From Blastococcus sp. (lineage in GTDB: Bacteria; Actinomycetota; Actinomycetes; Mycobacteriales; Geodermatophilaceae), in assembly GCA_025963345.1 (NCBI GenBank), contig JAOPUS010000427.1:1-7334 (forward strand): a DNA stretch of 7,334 nucleotides, in the 5' to 3' direction. This document shows positions 1 through 6,648 of this stretch, in pieces; the stretch's first letter is position 1; each line of letters starts with the position of its first letter. The translations under genes and the position numbers were made by a program. The notes beneath the pieces were generated by a model, which saw nothing but the letters and a program-made list of their open reading frames with translations, did not search any database and had not been told where the DNA came from.

Positions 1-2736
1 CGCCGCTCGCGCCGCACGACCCGCCTGCGTCGCGGACCCGACCGCGACGATCACGGCGCGGCCCCGTCCGGCCACCACCGGCGTCCCGTCGAAGAGCATG
101 CAGGTGCGGTCGGGGACCTCCGCGCCGGGCGTGGCCTCGACCGTCTTGCACACCGCGAGCGACTCGCCGGTCAGGTTGGACTCGTCCACCTCCAGGTCGA
201 CGGCCTCCAGCAGCCGGGCGTCCGCGGCCACGACGTCGCCGGCCTCGACCTGCACGACGTCGCCGATCCGCAGCGCACTGCCGGGCACGTCCTCGCGTCC
301 GCCGTCGGTTTCGCGGTGCACAGTGACGTCCTGCTCGATCAGCAGCGACTCCAGAGTCGTCTCGGCCCGCAGCCGCTGCACGCCGCTGATCAGCGCGTTC
401 CCCACGGTCACGCTGGCGACGAGAATCGCGTCGGTGGACTCCCCCAGCACCGCCGTGGCCGCCGCGCCGGTGGCCAGGATCGGAGTCAGCGGGTCGGAGA
501 GGTCCGCGGCGACCGTCCGGGCCAGCCGGACCGGCCCGCGGACGAGCGGCAGCGCGGTCGCGGCGCGGACGAGTGCCGGCAGCCGATGCCGCTCGGGCTC
601 CGGCTCGCCGGGCAAGTCGGCCACCCGCCGCAGCACGTCGTCGGGGTTCAGTGCGTGCCAGGGCGTGTGCACCGACGGCGGCGGAGCGGGGCGTCGGGCC
701 AGCCGGACGGCCGCCCAGGCGCCGTCGAGCATCGCCACGGTCGTGGCGGTCTTGCCGGGCGCCGTGGCCTTGCGCTGGCCGTAGCGCGCGCTCCCGACCG
801 CGGCCAGCAGGGCCCCGAGAACGTTGCCGGTCAACGCGGTGCTGACCGAGCGGCGGCTCACGGCACGGGCTACCACCGTCGCCGCGACCAGCCGGCAGAC
901 CTCAGCCAGACCGGGTGGGGTGACCAGGTCCGCGCCCCACGCCGGGGCGCGTCCCTCGCGGACCGGGGCGACGGCGACGTCGGCCGCCATCAGGGCGGGA
1001 CCGTCCGTGGCCGACACGACCAGCACACAGTGGCCCTCGGACTGGAGCCTGCGCACCGTGTCGGCGAGCGCCTCGTCCCGAGGGACCATCTCGTCGGCCG
1101 CTCCGGCGATCTCGCCCGTCCCCACGTGCGGGGAGAGCACCAGCCGGTGCCCGGCGTCGGTGGCGGCGGTGACGAGGGCCTCGGCGTACGGGTCCAGTTC
1201 GGGGGCGACGGTGACCTGGCCGACCCGGCGGCGGCCCCGGAGCAGCGTGCGTACCTGTCCCCCGAGGGCGTCCGGCGATGTCCGGACCGGACCCAGCCTC
1301 AGCCCGCCGCCATCGCCGTCCCCGTCAGGCGCGCCGTCCCCGACGGCGCCGACCAGCCTGGCCGCTGCCGTCCAGACCGCGGCGGTGTCCCAGCCCTCGG
1401 CGTCGGCGCTCGCGTCGATCACCACGGGCGGGCCGGTGCACAGTGCCTCGGCGTCCAGCAGGACGGTGTCGACACGGTCGAGGCGGCGGTAGGCGGACCC
1501 GTCCATCGGCAGGACGTCGCGCCGGCACATCAGCAGGTCGATGGCGGCGGCGAAGGACTCGCGGCCGAGGACGGCGCCCCTCGGGGTCAGCGCCTTGAGG
1601 AAGTCGGCCGACCGGCCAGGACTGCGGGTCAGGGGGAGCAGACCGACCGCGCCCCCGAGCGCGACGGGGCCGAGCCGGGCCCGGTAGGACTCGATCGGCC
1701 CCCGGGGCAGCGGCCCGGGACGGCCGCCGGGGGCTGCGAGCGGCTCGTCGGTGTCCTCCTCCGGTTCGGGTCGGCACAGCTCGCGCTCGCGGCGGCGCCA
1801 CACCTGCCGCCGGGCCCGGATCTCCAGCGCCTGCTGCAGGGCGGCGGCGGCGTTGATCGCCGGGACCGTCGGGCTCTGCGTCAGCGCGTGCAGGAAGGCG
1901 CTGGTCCCGGTGAACACCAGGTCGGTGCCCACGGGTCCGATCCGGGCCTCGAGCCCGTCCTTGATCCACTGCTGGGAGTCGAGGAGGGCGATCGCGAGTG
2001 TCACGTGCCGGGTCACCGCGGGCACCGGCAGGACCTTGGCGACGAAGGCGACCCCCACCGCGGCGGTGTCGATGGCGGCGTCGATGACCGCGGCCAGCAG
2101 TGGTTCGAGGTCGGCCGGGTGGTCCTGTCGCTGCGGGAACACCTGCCGCCCGCCGCGGGCCTGCTCGATGGCCGTCACGACCCCGACGACCTCATCGACG
2201 GAGACCCGCCGGTCGTCGATCCCCACCAGCACCCGGCCGACGACGTCGTTGACCGTCGCCCACTCGACGCCCTCGAGCCGTTCCAGGTGTCGCCGTAGCG
2301 CGCGACCGGCCTCCGATCGGTCCTCCGCCGCCGCCGGCGCGGCGACCTCGACGTGTACGTGGCCTTGCCCGTGCCCGTGGTCGGCCCACACCCGGCGCGT
2401 GTGCCGCGCCAACGGGGGCTCGAGCATGCCGCGGGCGACGCCGGCGATGCTCCGGACGTGCCCGTCGGGGATCGGGTCCGCGCCAGTGACCAGCGTGCCG
2501 ACCGCCCGGATGCCGGTCTCGGCGGCCGCCTTCGCGAGCTGGAGCGAGCCGCCGGCCACCGTAGCCGCGGTGTCCACGGTGGCACGGGTGAGACGGCCGG
2601 CCGCACGGGTGGGCTCGGCGAGCAGTCCCGCGGTCAGGACGGCGGGTGCGACGGCGAGCCCGGCGCCGGTCGCCGCCAGCCGCGCAACCGTCCCGGCCGC
2701 GCTGCGGGCGGCCGTGATCCGGCGGAGCAGAGCCAT
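1..2736 (-). CDS. Large CtpI/CtpH-like cation-transporting P-type ATPase, 5' part (912 codons, C-terminus beyond left edge)
   Basis: The frame is open from ATG at 2736 to base 1 with no stop. An AGGGGA ribosome site lies 5 nt upstream. Seen in order: a weakly hydrophobic N-terminus (about 20-40); a His cluster H120, H122, H126, H128; an HMA-like alpha/beta segment (about 127-205) without CxxC; hydrophobic helices (213-290); a Pro/acidic linker (313-350); then a degenerate P-domain with RVDTVLLDAEAL ending at 432 (D428 where DKTGT is expected) and VVSATDGPALMAADVAVA from 573 where GDGxNDxPAL is expected. A second module begins at W693 (HALNPDDVLRRV, cation-ATPase N-terminal box), followed by M1/M2 (about 752-786) and the actuator motif TGES (856-859). 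The real DKTGT and ATP domains must lie past the edge. Known: mycobacterial CtpH and CtpI are about 1,500-1,630 residues, so roughly 600-700 residues are missing here. Inferred: an inner-membrane cation pump of unknown ion. It lies 68 bp behind fahA on the same strand. Confidence 0.88.
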   Translation of the reverse strand, partial: MALLRRITAARSAAGTVARLAATGAGLAVAPAVLTAGLLAEPTRAAGRLTRATVDTAATVAGGSLQLAKAAAETGIRAVGTLVTGADPIPDGHVRSIAGVARGMLEPPLARHTRRVWADHGHGQGHVHVEVAAPAAAEDRSEAGRALRRHLERLEGVEWATVNDVVGRVLVGIDDRRVSVDEVVGVVTAIEQARGGRQVFPQRQDHPADLEPLLAAVIDAAIDTAAVGVAFVAKVLPVPAVTRHVTLAIALLDSQQWIKDGLEARIGPVGTDLVFTGTSAFLHALTQSPTVPAINAAAALQQALEIRARRQVWRRRERELCRPEPEEDTDEPLAAPGGRPGPLPRGPIESYRARLGPVALGGAVGLLPLTRSPGRSADFLKALTPRGAVLGRESFAAAIDLLMCRRDVLPMDGSAYRRLDRVDTVLLDAEALCTGPPVVIDASADAEGWDTAAVWTAAARLVGAVGDGAPDGDGDGGGLRLGPVRTSPDALGGQVRTLLRGRRRVGQVTVAPELDPYAEALVTAATDAGHRLVLSPHVGTGEIAGAADEMVPRDEALADTVRRLQSEGHCVLVVSATDGPALMAADVAVAPVREGRAPAWGADLVTPPGLAEVCRLVAATVVARAVSRRSVSTALTGNVLGALLAAVGSARYGQRKATAPGKTATTVAMLDGAWAAVRLARRPAPPPSVHTPWHALNPDDVLRRVADLPGEPEPERHRLPALVRAATALPLVRGPVRLARTVAADLSDPLTPILATGAAATAVLGESTDAILVASVTVGNALISGVQRLRAETTLESLLIEQDVTVHRETDGGREDVPGSALRIGDVVQVEAGDVVAADARLLEAVDLEVDESNLTGESLAVCKTVEATPGAEVPDRTCMLFDGTPVVAGRGRAVIVAVGSATQAGRAARAA

Positions 2737-2782
2737 CGGCGTCCCCTGGAAAACGACGGTTGCCGGGGACGGTACGCCGGGC

Positions 2783-2796
2783 GGCCGGACCCGGCC
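2783..2796 (-). terminator. Possible weak terminator or attenuator hairpin after fahA
   Basis: GGCCGG and CCGGCC form a perfect 6+6 inverted repeat around a 2-base centre (2783-2788 and 2791-2796). In an RNA the loop would open to about 4 nt. It starts about 8 nt after the fahA stop codon on the minus strand. There is no U-run directly behind it; a short TTTT follows about 30 nt later. It could reduce transcription into the ATPase gene, or it could be chance in such GC-rich DNA. Confidence 0.25.
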
Positions 2797-2804
2797 CCTC
2801 GTCG

Positions 2805-3995
2805 TCAGCGGGCCCGCAGCACCTGCCCGATGACCTCGCCGAAGCCGATGCGCGTGCCCACGGGACCGGGCGCCGAGGCGGAGATCGTCACGACGTCGCC
2901 GTCCTCGAGGAACGTGCGGGTCGAGCCGTCGGCGAGGGGAAGCGGTTTCCGGCCGTTCCAGGACAGCTCGATGAGCGAGCCACGCTGATGTCGCTCCGGG
3001 CCGCTGACCGTGCCGGAGGCGAAGAGGTCACCGGTGCGCAGCGCGGCGCCGTTGGCGGTGAGGTGCGCGAGCTGCTGGGCCGGCGTCCAGTACATCGACC
3101 CGAACGGCGGTCGGCTGATCCGTTCGCCGTTCAGCCGCACCTCGAGCGTGATGTCCAGACCCCAGGGGTGGGTCTCGTCGTCCAGGTAGGGCACCAGCGG
3201 GTGGTCGCGGGGCGGCGGATTCACTCGCGCCGCCTCCAGCGCGGCCAGTGGGACCACCCACGGCGAGACCGAGGTGAGGAACGACTTGCCGAGGAAGGGC
3301 CCCAGAGGCACGTACTCCCACGACTGGAGGTCCCGTGCCGACCAGTCGTTCACGAGGCAGGCGCCGAAGACGTGGTCGGGGAACGCGCGCAGCGGGACCG
3401 GCTCCCCGAGCGTCGACGGCATCCCCACCACGAAGCCCACCTCGGCCTCGATGTCCAGCCGCTGCGTCGGACCGAACGTCGGGACGTCGTCCCGAGGTGC
3501 CTTCCGCTGTCCGGACGGGCGGACCACGGGCGTGCCCGAGACCCGCACCGTGCCGGCCCGGCCGTGGTAGCCGATCGGCAGGTGCGTCCAGTTGGGCGGA
3601 AGCGGCTCACCGTCCGGACGGAGGATCCGCCCGAGGTTCTCCGCGTGGTGCCGCGAGCTGTAGAAGTCGACGTAGTCGGCGACCTCGACGGGCAGGTGCA
3701 TGGTCACCGCGTCCTGCGGCAGCAGGTGCGGCTCCACGTCGCCCCGGTGCGCTGCGTCGCCGATCAGCTCCTGCAGCCGGGAGCGGACGGCAGCCCAGGC
3801 CGCCGGCCCCCGGGCCATGAACGCGTTGAGCGACCCGGTGGCGTGCACCGGGTCGTGGGTGGCGGCAGCGAGGTCGAGCACCCGGTCGCCGATCGCGACG
3901 CCGGTGCGCGGCGACGTCCCGGGCGTCGAGAACACGCCGTACGGCAGGTTGTCCGGCCCGAAGCCGGTGTCCGCCGGGAGGTCGAGCCAGGTCAC
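2805..3995 (-). CDS. fahA: Fumarylacetoacetase (fumarylacetoacetate hydrolase)
   Basis: Cleaves fumarylacetoacetate to fumarate and acetoacetate, the last step of tyrosine/homogentisate breakdown, in the cytoplasm. Numbering from the GTG at 3995 (396 residues; human enzyme 419), family motifs are intact: DFYSSRHHAENLG with metal ligand D110 and catalytic H117; PIGYHGRAGTV with Y143; LDIEAEVGF with metal ligands E183 and E185; NDWSARD with D217 and R221; GPFLGKSF with K237; ASGTVSG with T329; and E343 in LIELSW. The N-terminal SH3-like domain covers about residues 1-105 and the catalytic FAH fold the rest. The frame is open upstream to a GTG at 4019, which would add eight residues (28 bp overlap with hmgA). 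I prefer 3995 because it gives the family-like N-terminus MTWLDLPADTGFG and a GTGA overlap with the hmgA stop. The Shine-Dalgarno is poor, so translational coupling to hmgA is likely. Confidence 0.96.
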   Translation of the reverse strand: MTWLDLPADTGFGPDNLPYGVFSTPGTSPRTGVAIGDRVLDLAAATHDPVHATGSLNAFMARGPAAWAAVRSRLQELIGDAAHRGDVEPHLLPQDAVTMHLPVEVADYVDFYSSRHHAENLGRILRPDGEPLPPNWTHLPIGYHGRAGTVRVSGTPVVRPSGQRKAPRDDVPTFGPTQRLDIEAEVGFVVGMPSTLGEPVPLRAFPDHVFGACLVNDWSARDLQSWEYVPLGPFLGKSFLTSVSPWVVPLAALEAARVNPPPRDHPLVPYLDDETHPWGLDITLEVRLNGERISRPPFGSMYWTPAQQLAHLTANGAALRTGDLFASGTVSGPERHQRGSLIELSWNGRKPLPLADGSTRTFLEDGDVVTISASAPGPVGTRIGFGEVIGQVLRAR

Positions 3996-5197
3996 GCCTT
4001 CGGCCCGCGGCCGGACCACGACCAGGCGTACCTACCGTCGTCCACCGCCGTGCCGCCCGCACCGAGACCGAGCGGCCGGAAGGTGTCGACCATGACGGCG
4101 AGCTCGTCGAAGGACTCCGCGCCCAGCGACCGCTCGACCGCGCCGGGCTGGGGGCCATGGCTGTGCCCGCCGGGGTGCAGCGAGATCGAGCCCTTGCCGA
4201 TGCCCGAGCCCTTGCGGGCCTCGTAGTCGCCGTCGACGTAGAACATGACCTCGTCGGAGTCGACGTTGGAGTGGTAGTACGGCACCGGCACGGCCAGCGG
4301 GTGGTAGTCGACCTTCCGCGGCACGAAGTTGCAGATCACGAAGTTGGCGCCCTCGAACACCTGGTGCACCGGCGGGGGCTGGTGGACCCGCCCGGTGATC
4401 GGCTCGAAGTCGGCGATGTTGAACGCGTAGGGGTAGAGGCAGCCGTCCCAGCCGACGACGTCGAACGGGTGCTCCGGGACGACGTGGATCGTGCCGGTGA
4501 GCCCGCCGGGGCCCTCACCCCGGTGCTTGACGTACACCTCGACGTCGGTGCCCTCGATGAGCAGCGGCTCACCCGGGCCGCGCAGGTCGCGCTCGCAGTA
4601 GGGGGCGTGCTCGAGCAGCTGGCCGTACCGGGACAGGTACCGCTCCGGTGGGGCGATGTGGCTGTTCGCCTCGATCGCATAGGTGCGCAGCGGCTCCGCG
4701 CCGGTCGGGATCCACCGGTGCGTCGTCGCCCGCGGAACGATCACGTAGTCACCGGGGCCCGCCTCCAGGGCGCCGAAGGCGGTCTCGACCGTGGCCGTTC
4801 CGCGCTCGACGTAGACGCACTCGTCGCCGGTGGCGTTGCGGTAGTACGGGCTGGTCAGGCTCGACACGGCGTAGGAGATCCGGACGTCGGCGTTGCCGAG
4901 CACCAGCCGCCGGCCCGTGACCGGATCGGTGGCCTTGTGCTCCTCGCCGGGGAACAGGTCATGGAGCGTCAGGTGGCGGGGCACCAGCGGGCTGTTCGGC
5001 GCAAGCGACTGGTCGGGCAGCTCCCAGGGGCGGGCGTCGACCAGCGCCGACGGGATGCCCCGGTGGTAGAGCAGCGCAGAGTCCGACGAGAAGCCCTCCT
5101 CCCCCATCAGCTCCTCGGAGTACAGCCCGCCGTCGGGACGACGGAACTGGGTGTGCCGCTTCGGCGGGACCTCGCCGACCTGCCGGTAGTGCGCCAT
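3992..5197 (-). CDS. hmgA: Homogentisate 1,2-dioxygenase
   Basis: Opens the ring of homogentisate with O2 and Fe(II) to give maleylacetoacetate. The 401-residue protein starts at ATG 5197 behind a strong GGGAGGT ribosome site. Recognisable family blocks are the N-terminal YRQVGEVPPKRHTQFR region, GDECVYVERGTATVETAFG (cupin-like, about 124-142), PRATTHRWIP (155-164), HVVPEHPFDVVGWDGCLYPY (238-257), and the C-terminal metal region YYHSNVDSDE with H309 and D315/E316, then H347 in GGHSHGPQ. These correspond to human H335, E341 and H371. It is shorter than the human (445) and Pseudomonas (about 433) enzymes and belongs to a more compact bacterial branch. Its stop overlaps the preferred fahA start by four bases. 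It sits 76 bp downstream of the 4-hydroxyphenylpyruvate dioxygenase gene, which makes its substrate. Confidence 0.95.
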   Translation of the reverse strand: MAHYRQVGEVPPKRHTQFRRPDGGLYSEELMGEEGFSSDSALLYHRGIPSALVDARPWELPDQSLAPNSPLVPRHLTLHDLFPGEEHKATDPVTGRRLVLGNADVRISYAVSSLTSPYYRNATGDECVYVERGTATVETAFGALEAGPGDYVIVPRATTHRWIPTGAEPLRTYAIEANSHIAPPERYLSRYGQLLEHAPYCERDLRGPGEPLLIEGTDVEVYVKHRGEGPGGLTGTIHVVPEHPFDVVGWDGCLYPYAFNIADFEPITGRVHQPPPVHQVFEGANFVICNFVPRKVDYHPLAVPVPYYHSNVDSDEVMFYVDGDYEARKGSGIGKGSISLHPGGHSHGPQPGAVERSLGAESFDELAVMVDTFRPLGLGAGGTAVDDGRYAWSWSGRGPKA

Positions 5198-5217
5198 GGT
5201 GACCTCCCTGGAACGGC

Positions 5218-5266
5218 CCCGCTGCAGGGTCCCGCCGCGAGCATGCGAGTGGTGGGGGGCAGCGGG
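5218..5266 (-). other. Possible intercistronic hairpin between hppD and hmgA
   Basis: An 8-bp perfect inverted repeat, CCCGCTGC at 5218-5225 and GCAGCGGG at 5259-5266, occupies the 76 bp gap between the two genes, with a 33 nt loop containing a GCATGC palindrome. It lies between the hppD stop and the hmgA ribosome site. It could set relative expression or protect mRNA ends after cleavage. With no U-tract and such high GC content, chance pairing is quite possible. Confidence 0.25.
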
Positions 5267-5273
5267 TCCTCTT

Positions 5274-6479
5274 TCAGAAGTTGCCGCGCCTGTCCTGCTC
5301 GCGCTCGATCGCCTCGAACAGTGCCTGGAAGTTGCCCTTGCCGAAGCCGAGGGAGCCGTGCCGCTCGATCAGCTCGAAGAAGACCGTGGGCCGGTCGCCG
5401 ATCGGCCTGGTGAAGATCTGCAGCAGGTAGCCGTCCTCGTCGCGGTCGACCAGGATGCCGCGGCTCTGCAGCTCCTCGATCGGCGCGCGGACCGTGCCGA
5501 TGCGCGCCCGCAGCTCCGGGTCCTCGTAGTAGGAGTCCGGGGTGCTGAGGAACTCGATGCCCTCGGTCCGCAAGGCGTCGACCGTCGCGAGGATGTCGAT
5601 GGTCGCGAGCGCGACGTGCTGGGCGCCGGGGCCGCCGTAGAACTCGAGGTACTCGTCGATCTGGGACTTCTTCTTCCCCGGTGCCGGCTCGTTGAGCGGG
5701 AACTTCACCCGGTGGTTGCCGTTGGCGACGACCTTGCTCATCAGGGCCGAGTAGTCGGTGGCGATGTCCTCGCCGACGAACTCCGCCATGTTCGTGAAGC
5801 CCATGACCCGGTGGTAGAAGTCGACCCACCGGTCCATGGCACCCAGCTCGACGTTGCCGACGACGTGGTCGATGGCCTGGAACAGCCGCCGCGGCGCACC
5901 GGGCCGCGCGACCAGGGTCGAGGACCGCGGCACGTACCCGGGGAGATAGGGCCCGGTGTAGCCGGAGCGGTCGACGAGGGTGTGCACCGTGTCGCCGTAG
6001 GCGGCGATGGTCGCGAGCCGGACGGTGCCGTGCTCGTCGCTGGTGTCGTGCGGTTCGGCGACGACGGTCGCGCCCTGCGCCCGCGCGTGGGCGGTGCACC
6101 GGTCGACGTCGGGCACGGCCAGGGCGATGTCGACGATCCCGTCACCGTGCGCGCGGTGGTGGTCGGCCAGCGGGCTCGCCGGGTCGTAGGCGCCGGTGAC
6201 GACGAAGCGCGCGGCGCCGGACCGGAGCACGAAGGCGCGGTGGTCCCGGTTGCCGGTCTCCGGGCCCGAGCAGGCGACCAGCTCCATGCCGAGGGCGGAC
6301 TGGAAGAAGTGCGCCGTCTGCACGGCGTTGCCGACCACCCAGACCAGCGCGTCCCAGCCGGAGACCGGGAACGGGTCCGTGGCGTCGTCGTGCTCGACGA
6401 GGCCGACCAGCTGCCGGAGCTGGTCCAGGTCCAGCTGCGCCAGTCGCTCCTCGTCGTTCAGGGTCTGCTGGATCGACAT
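5274..6479 (-). CDS. hppD: 4-hydroxyphenylpyruvate dioxygenase
   Basis: Converts 4-hydroxyphenylpyruvate, the transamination product of tyrosine, to homogentisate using Fe(II) and O2. It is a 401-residue protein of two vicinal-oxygen-chelate domains. The N-terminal domain (about 40-180) opens with GWDALVWVVGNAVQTAHFF. The catalytic C-terminal domain (about 200-375) carries the iron ligands H205 in QAIDHVVGNV, H288 in GPGAQHVALAT and E369 in VFFELIERHG. The typical closing helix GFGKGNFQALFEAIEREQ covers the active site. The ATG at 6479 follows GGTGGAGG with a 4 nt gap and gives the normal family length. The frame stays open far upstream (to 6809), but that extension runs through the control region and antisense to the Lrp gene, has no family resemblance, and is rejected. 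It is the first gene of the minus-strand catabolic run and is divergent from the AsnC-type regulator. Confidence 0.97.
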   Translation of the reverse strand: MSIQQTLNDEERLAQLDLDQLRQLVGLVEHDDATDPFPVSGWDALVWVVGNAVQTAHFFQSALGMELVACSGPETGNRDHRAFVLRSGAARFVVTGAYDPASPLADHHRAHGDGIVDIALAVPDVDRCTAHARAQGATVVAEPHDTSDEHGTVRLATIAAYGDTVHTLVDRSGYTGPYLPGYVPRSSTLVARPGAPRRLFQAIDHVVGNVELGAMDRWVDFYHRVMGFTNMAEFVGEDIATDYSALMSKVVANGNHRVKFPLNEPAPGKKKSQIDEYLEFYGGPGAQHVALATIDILATVDALRTEGIEFLSTPDSYYEDPELRARIGTVRAPIEELQSRGILVDRDEDGYLLQIFTRPIGDRPTVFFELIERHGSLGFGKGNFQALFEAIEREQDRRGNF

Positions 6480-6487
6480 GACGCCTC

Positions 6488-6513
6488 CACCGGTCCGCCG
6501 TGGTCCTCCGGTG
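6488..6513 (-). promoter_or_regulatory. Possible leader hairpin touching the hppD ribosome-binding site
   Basis: CACCGG (6508-6513 read on the minus strand) can pair with CCGGTG (6488-6493), with a 14 nt loop. The downstream arm merges with the GTGGAGG ribosome-binding stretch of hppD, so a folded leader would partly hide it. This is seen as base pairing only; no regulatory ligand or known riboswitch consensus is recognised. Small arms of this kind also arise by chance at this GC content. Confidence 0.2.
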
Positions 6514-6515
6514 CC

Positions 6516-6544
6516 ATTGACCGACTCCGGACGGAGGTGCGCAA
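6516..6544 (-). promoter_or_regulatory. Candidate hppD promoter (-35/-10)
   Basis: On the minus strand TTGCGC (6544-6539) is followed after exactly 17 bp by GTCAAT (6521-6516). Each matches the housekeeping sigma consensus at only three of six positions. Transcription would start roughly at 6509 and leave a leader of about 30 nt before the hppD ATG. It is the best-spaced pair I can find in the divergent region. Actinobacterial promoters often have poor -35 boxes, so this is tentative. Confidence 0.25.
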
Positions 6545-6558
6545 CCAGTGCCCGCACC
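6525..6558. promoter_or_regulatory. Candidate operator dyads for the divergent AsnC/Lrp regulator
   Basis: Two neighbouring dyads lie in the centre of the hppD-regulator gap: CTCCG-GA-CGGAG (6525-6536), and GGTGCG (6536-6541) with CGCACC (6553-6558) separated by 11 bp. A further CGCAC occurs at 6562-6566. They overlap the spacer and -35 box of the candidate hppD promoter, where a repressor or ligand-responsive AsnC-type protein could act. The family usually binds imperfect palindromes of about 13-15 bp in its own divergent promoter. The assignment is inference from position and symmetry. Confidence 0.3.
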
Positions 6559-6648
6559 GCTCGCACTTCTGTACCGTTCGCCCAGCCGAAGGCCCGATGA
6601 GCTGGTCGATCCGCACAGCTGTTCCGACGAGCGACCGAGGAGAGCGCG

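Noticed and set aside
1321..1344. GDGAPD at ATPase residues 466-471, resembling the hinge motif GDGxxND
   Set aside because: It lies in a Gly/Asp-rich low-complexity stretch about 40 residues after D428, far ahead of the place where the hinge aligns (from residue 573), and lacks the Asn-Asp pair and the following PAL.
316..2298. Open plus-strand frame of 660 codons opposite the ATPase gene
   Set aside because: It is a GC-bias shadow: the composition is Arg/Gly/Pro/Asp-rich with no domain or membrane pattern, while the opposite strand carries clear P-type ATPase motifs in continuous frame.
2760..5413. Plus-strand frames of 488 and 418 codons (2760-4226, 4157-5413)
   Set aside because: They are antisense to fahA and hmgA, both of which show intact catalytic motifs. 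The plus frames are low-complexity Arg/Gly/Val-rich shadows.
6597..6648. Small upstream ORF or alternative start at ATG 6597 before the regulator
   Set aside because: It is out of frame with the regulator and runs on through the gene as a shadow, with no convincing ribosome site. The ATG at 6649 has GAGGAG at ideal distance.
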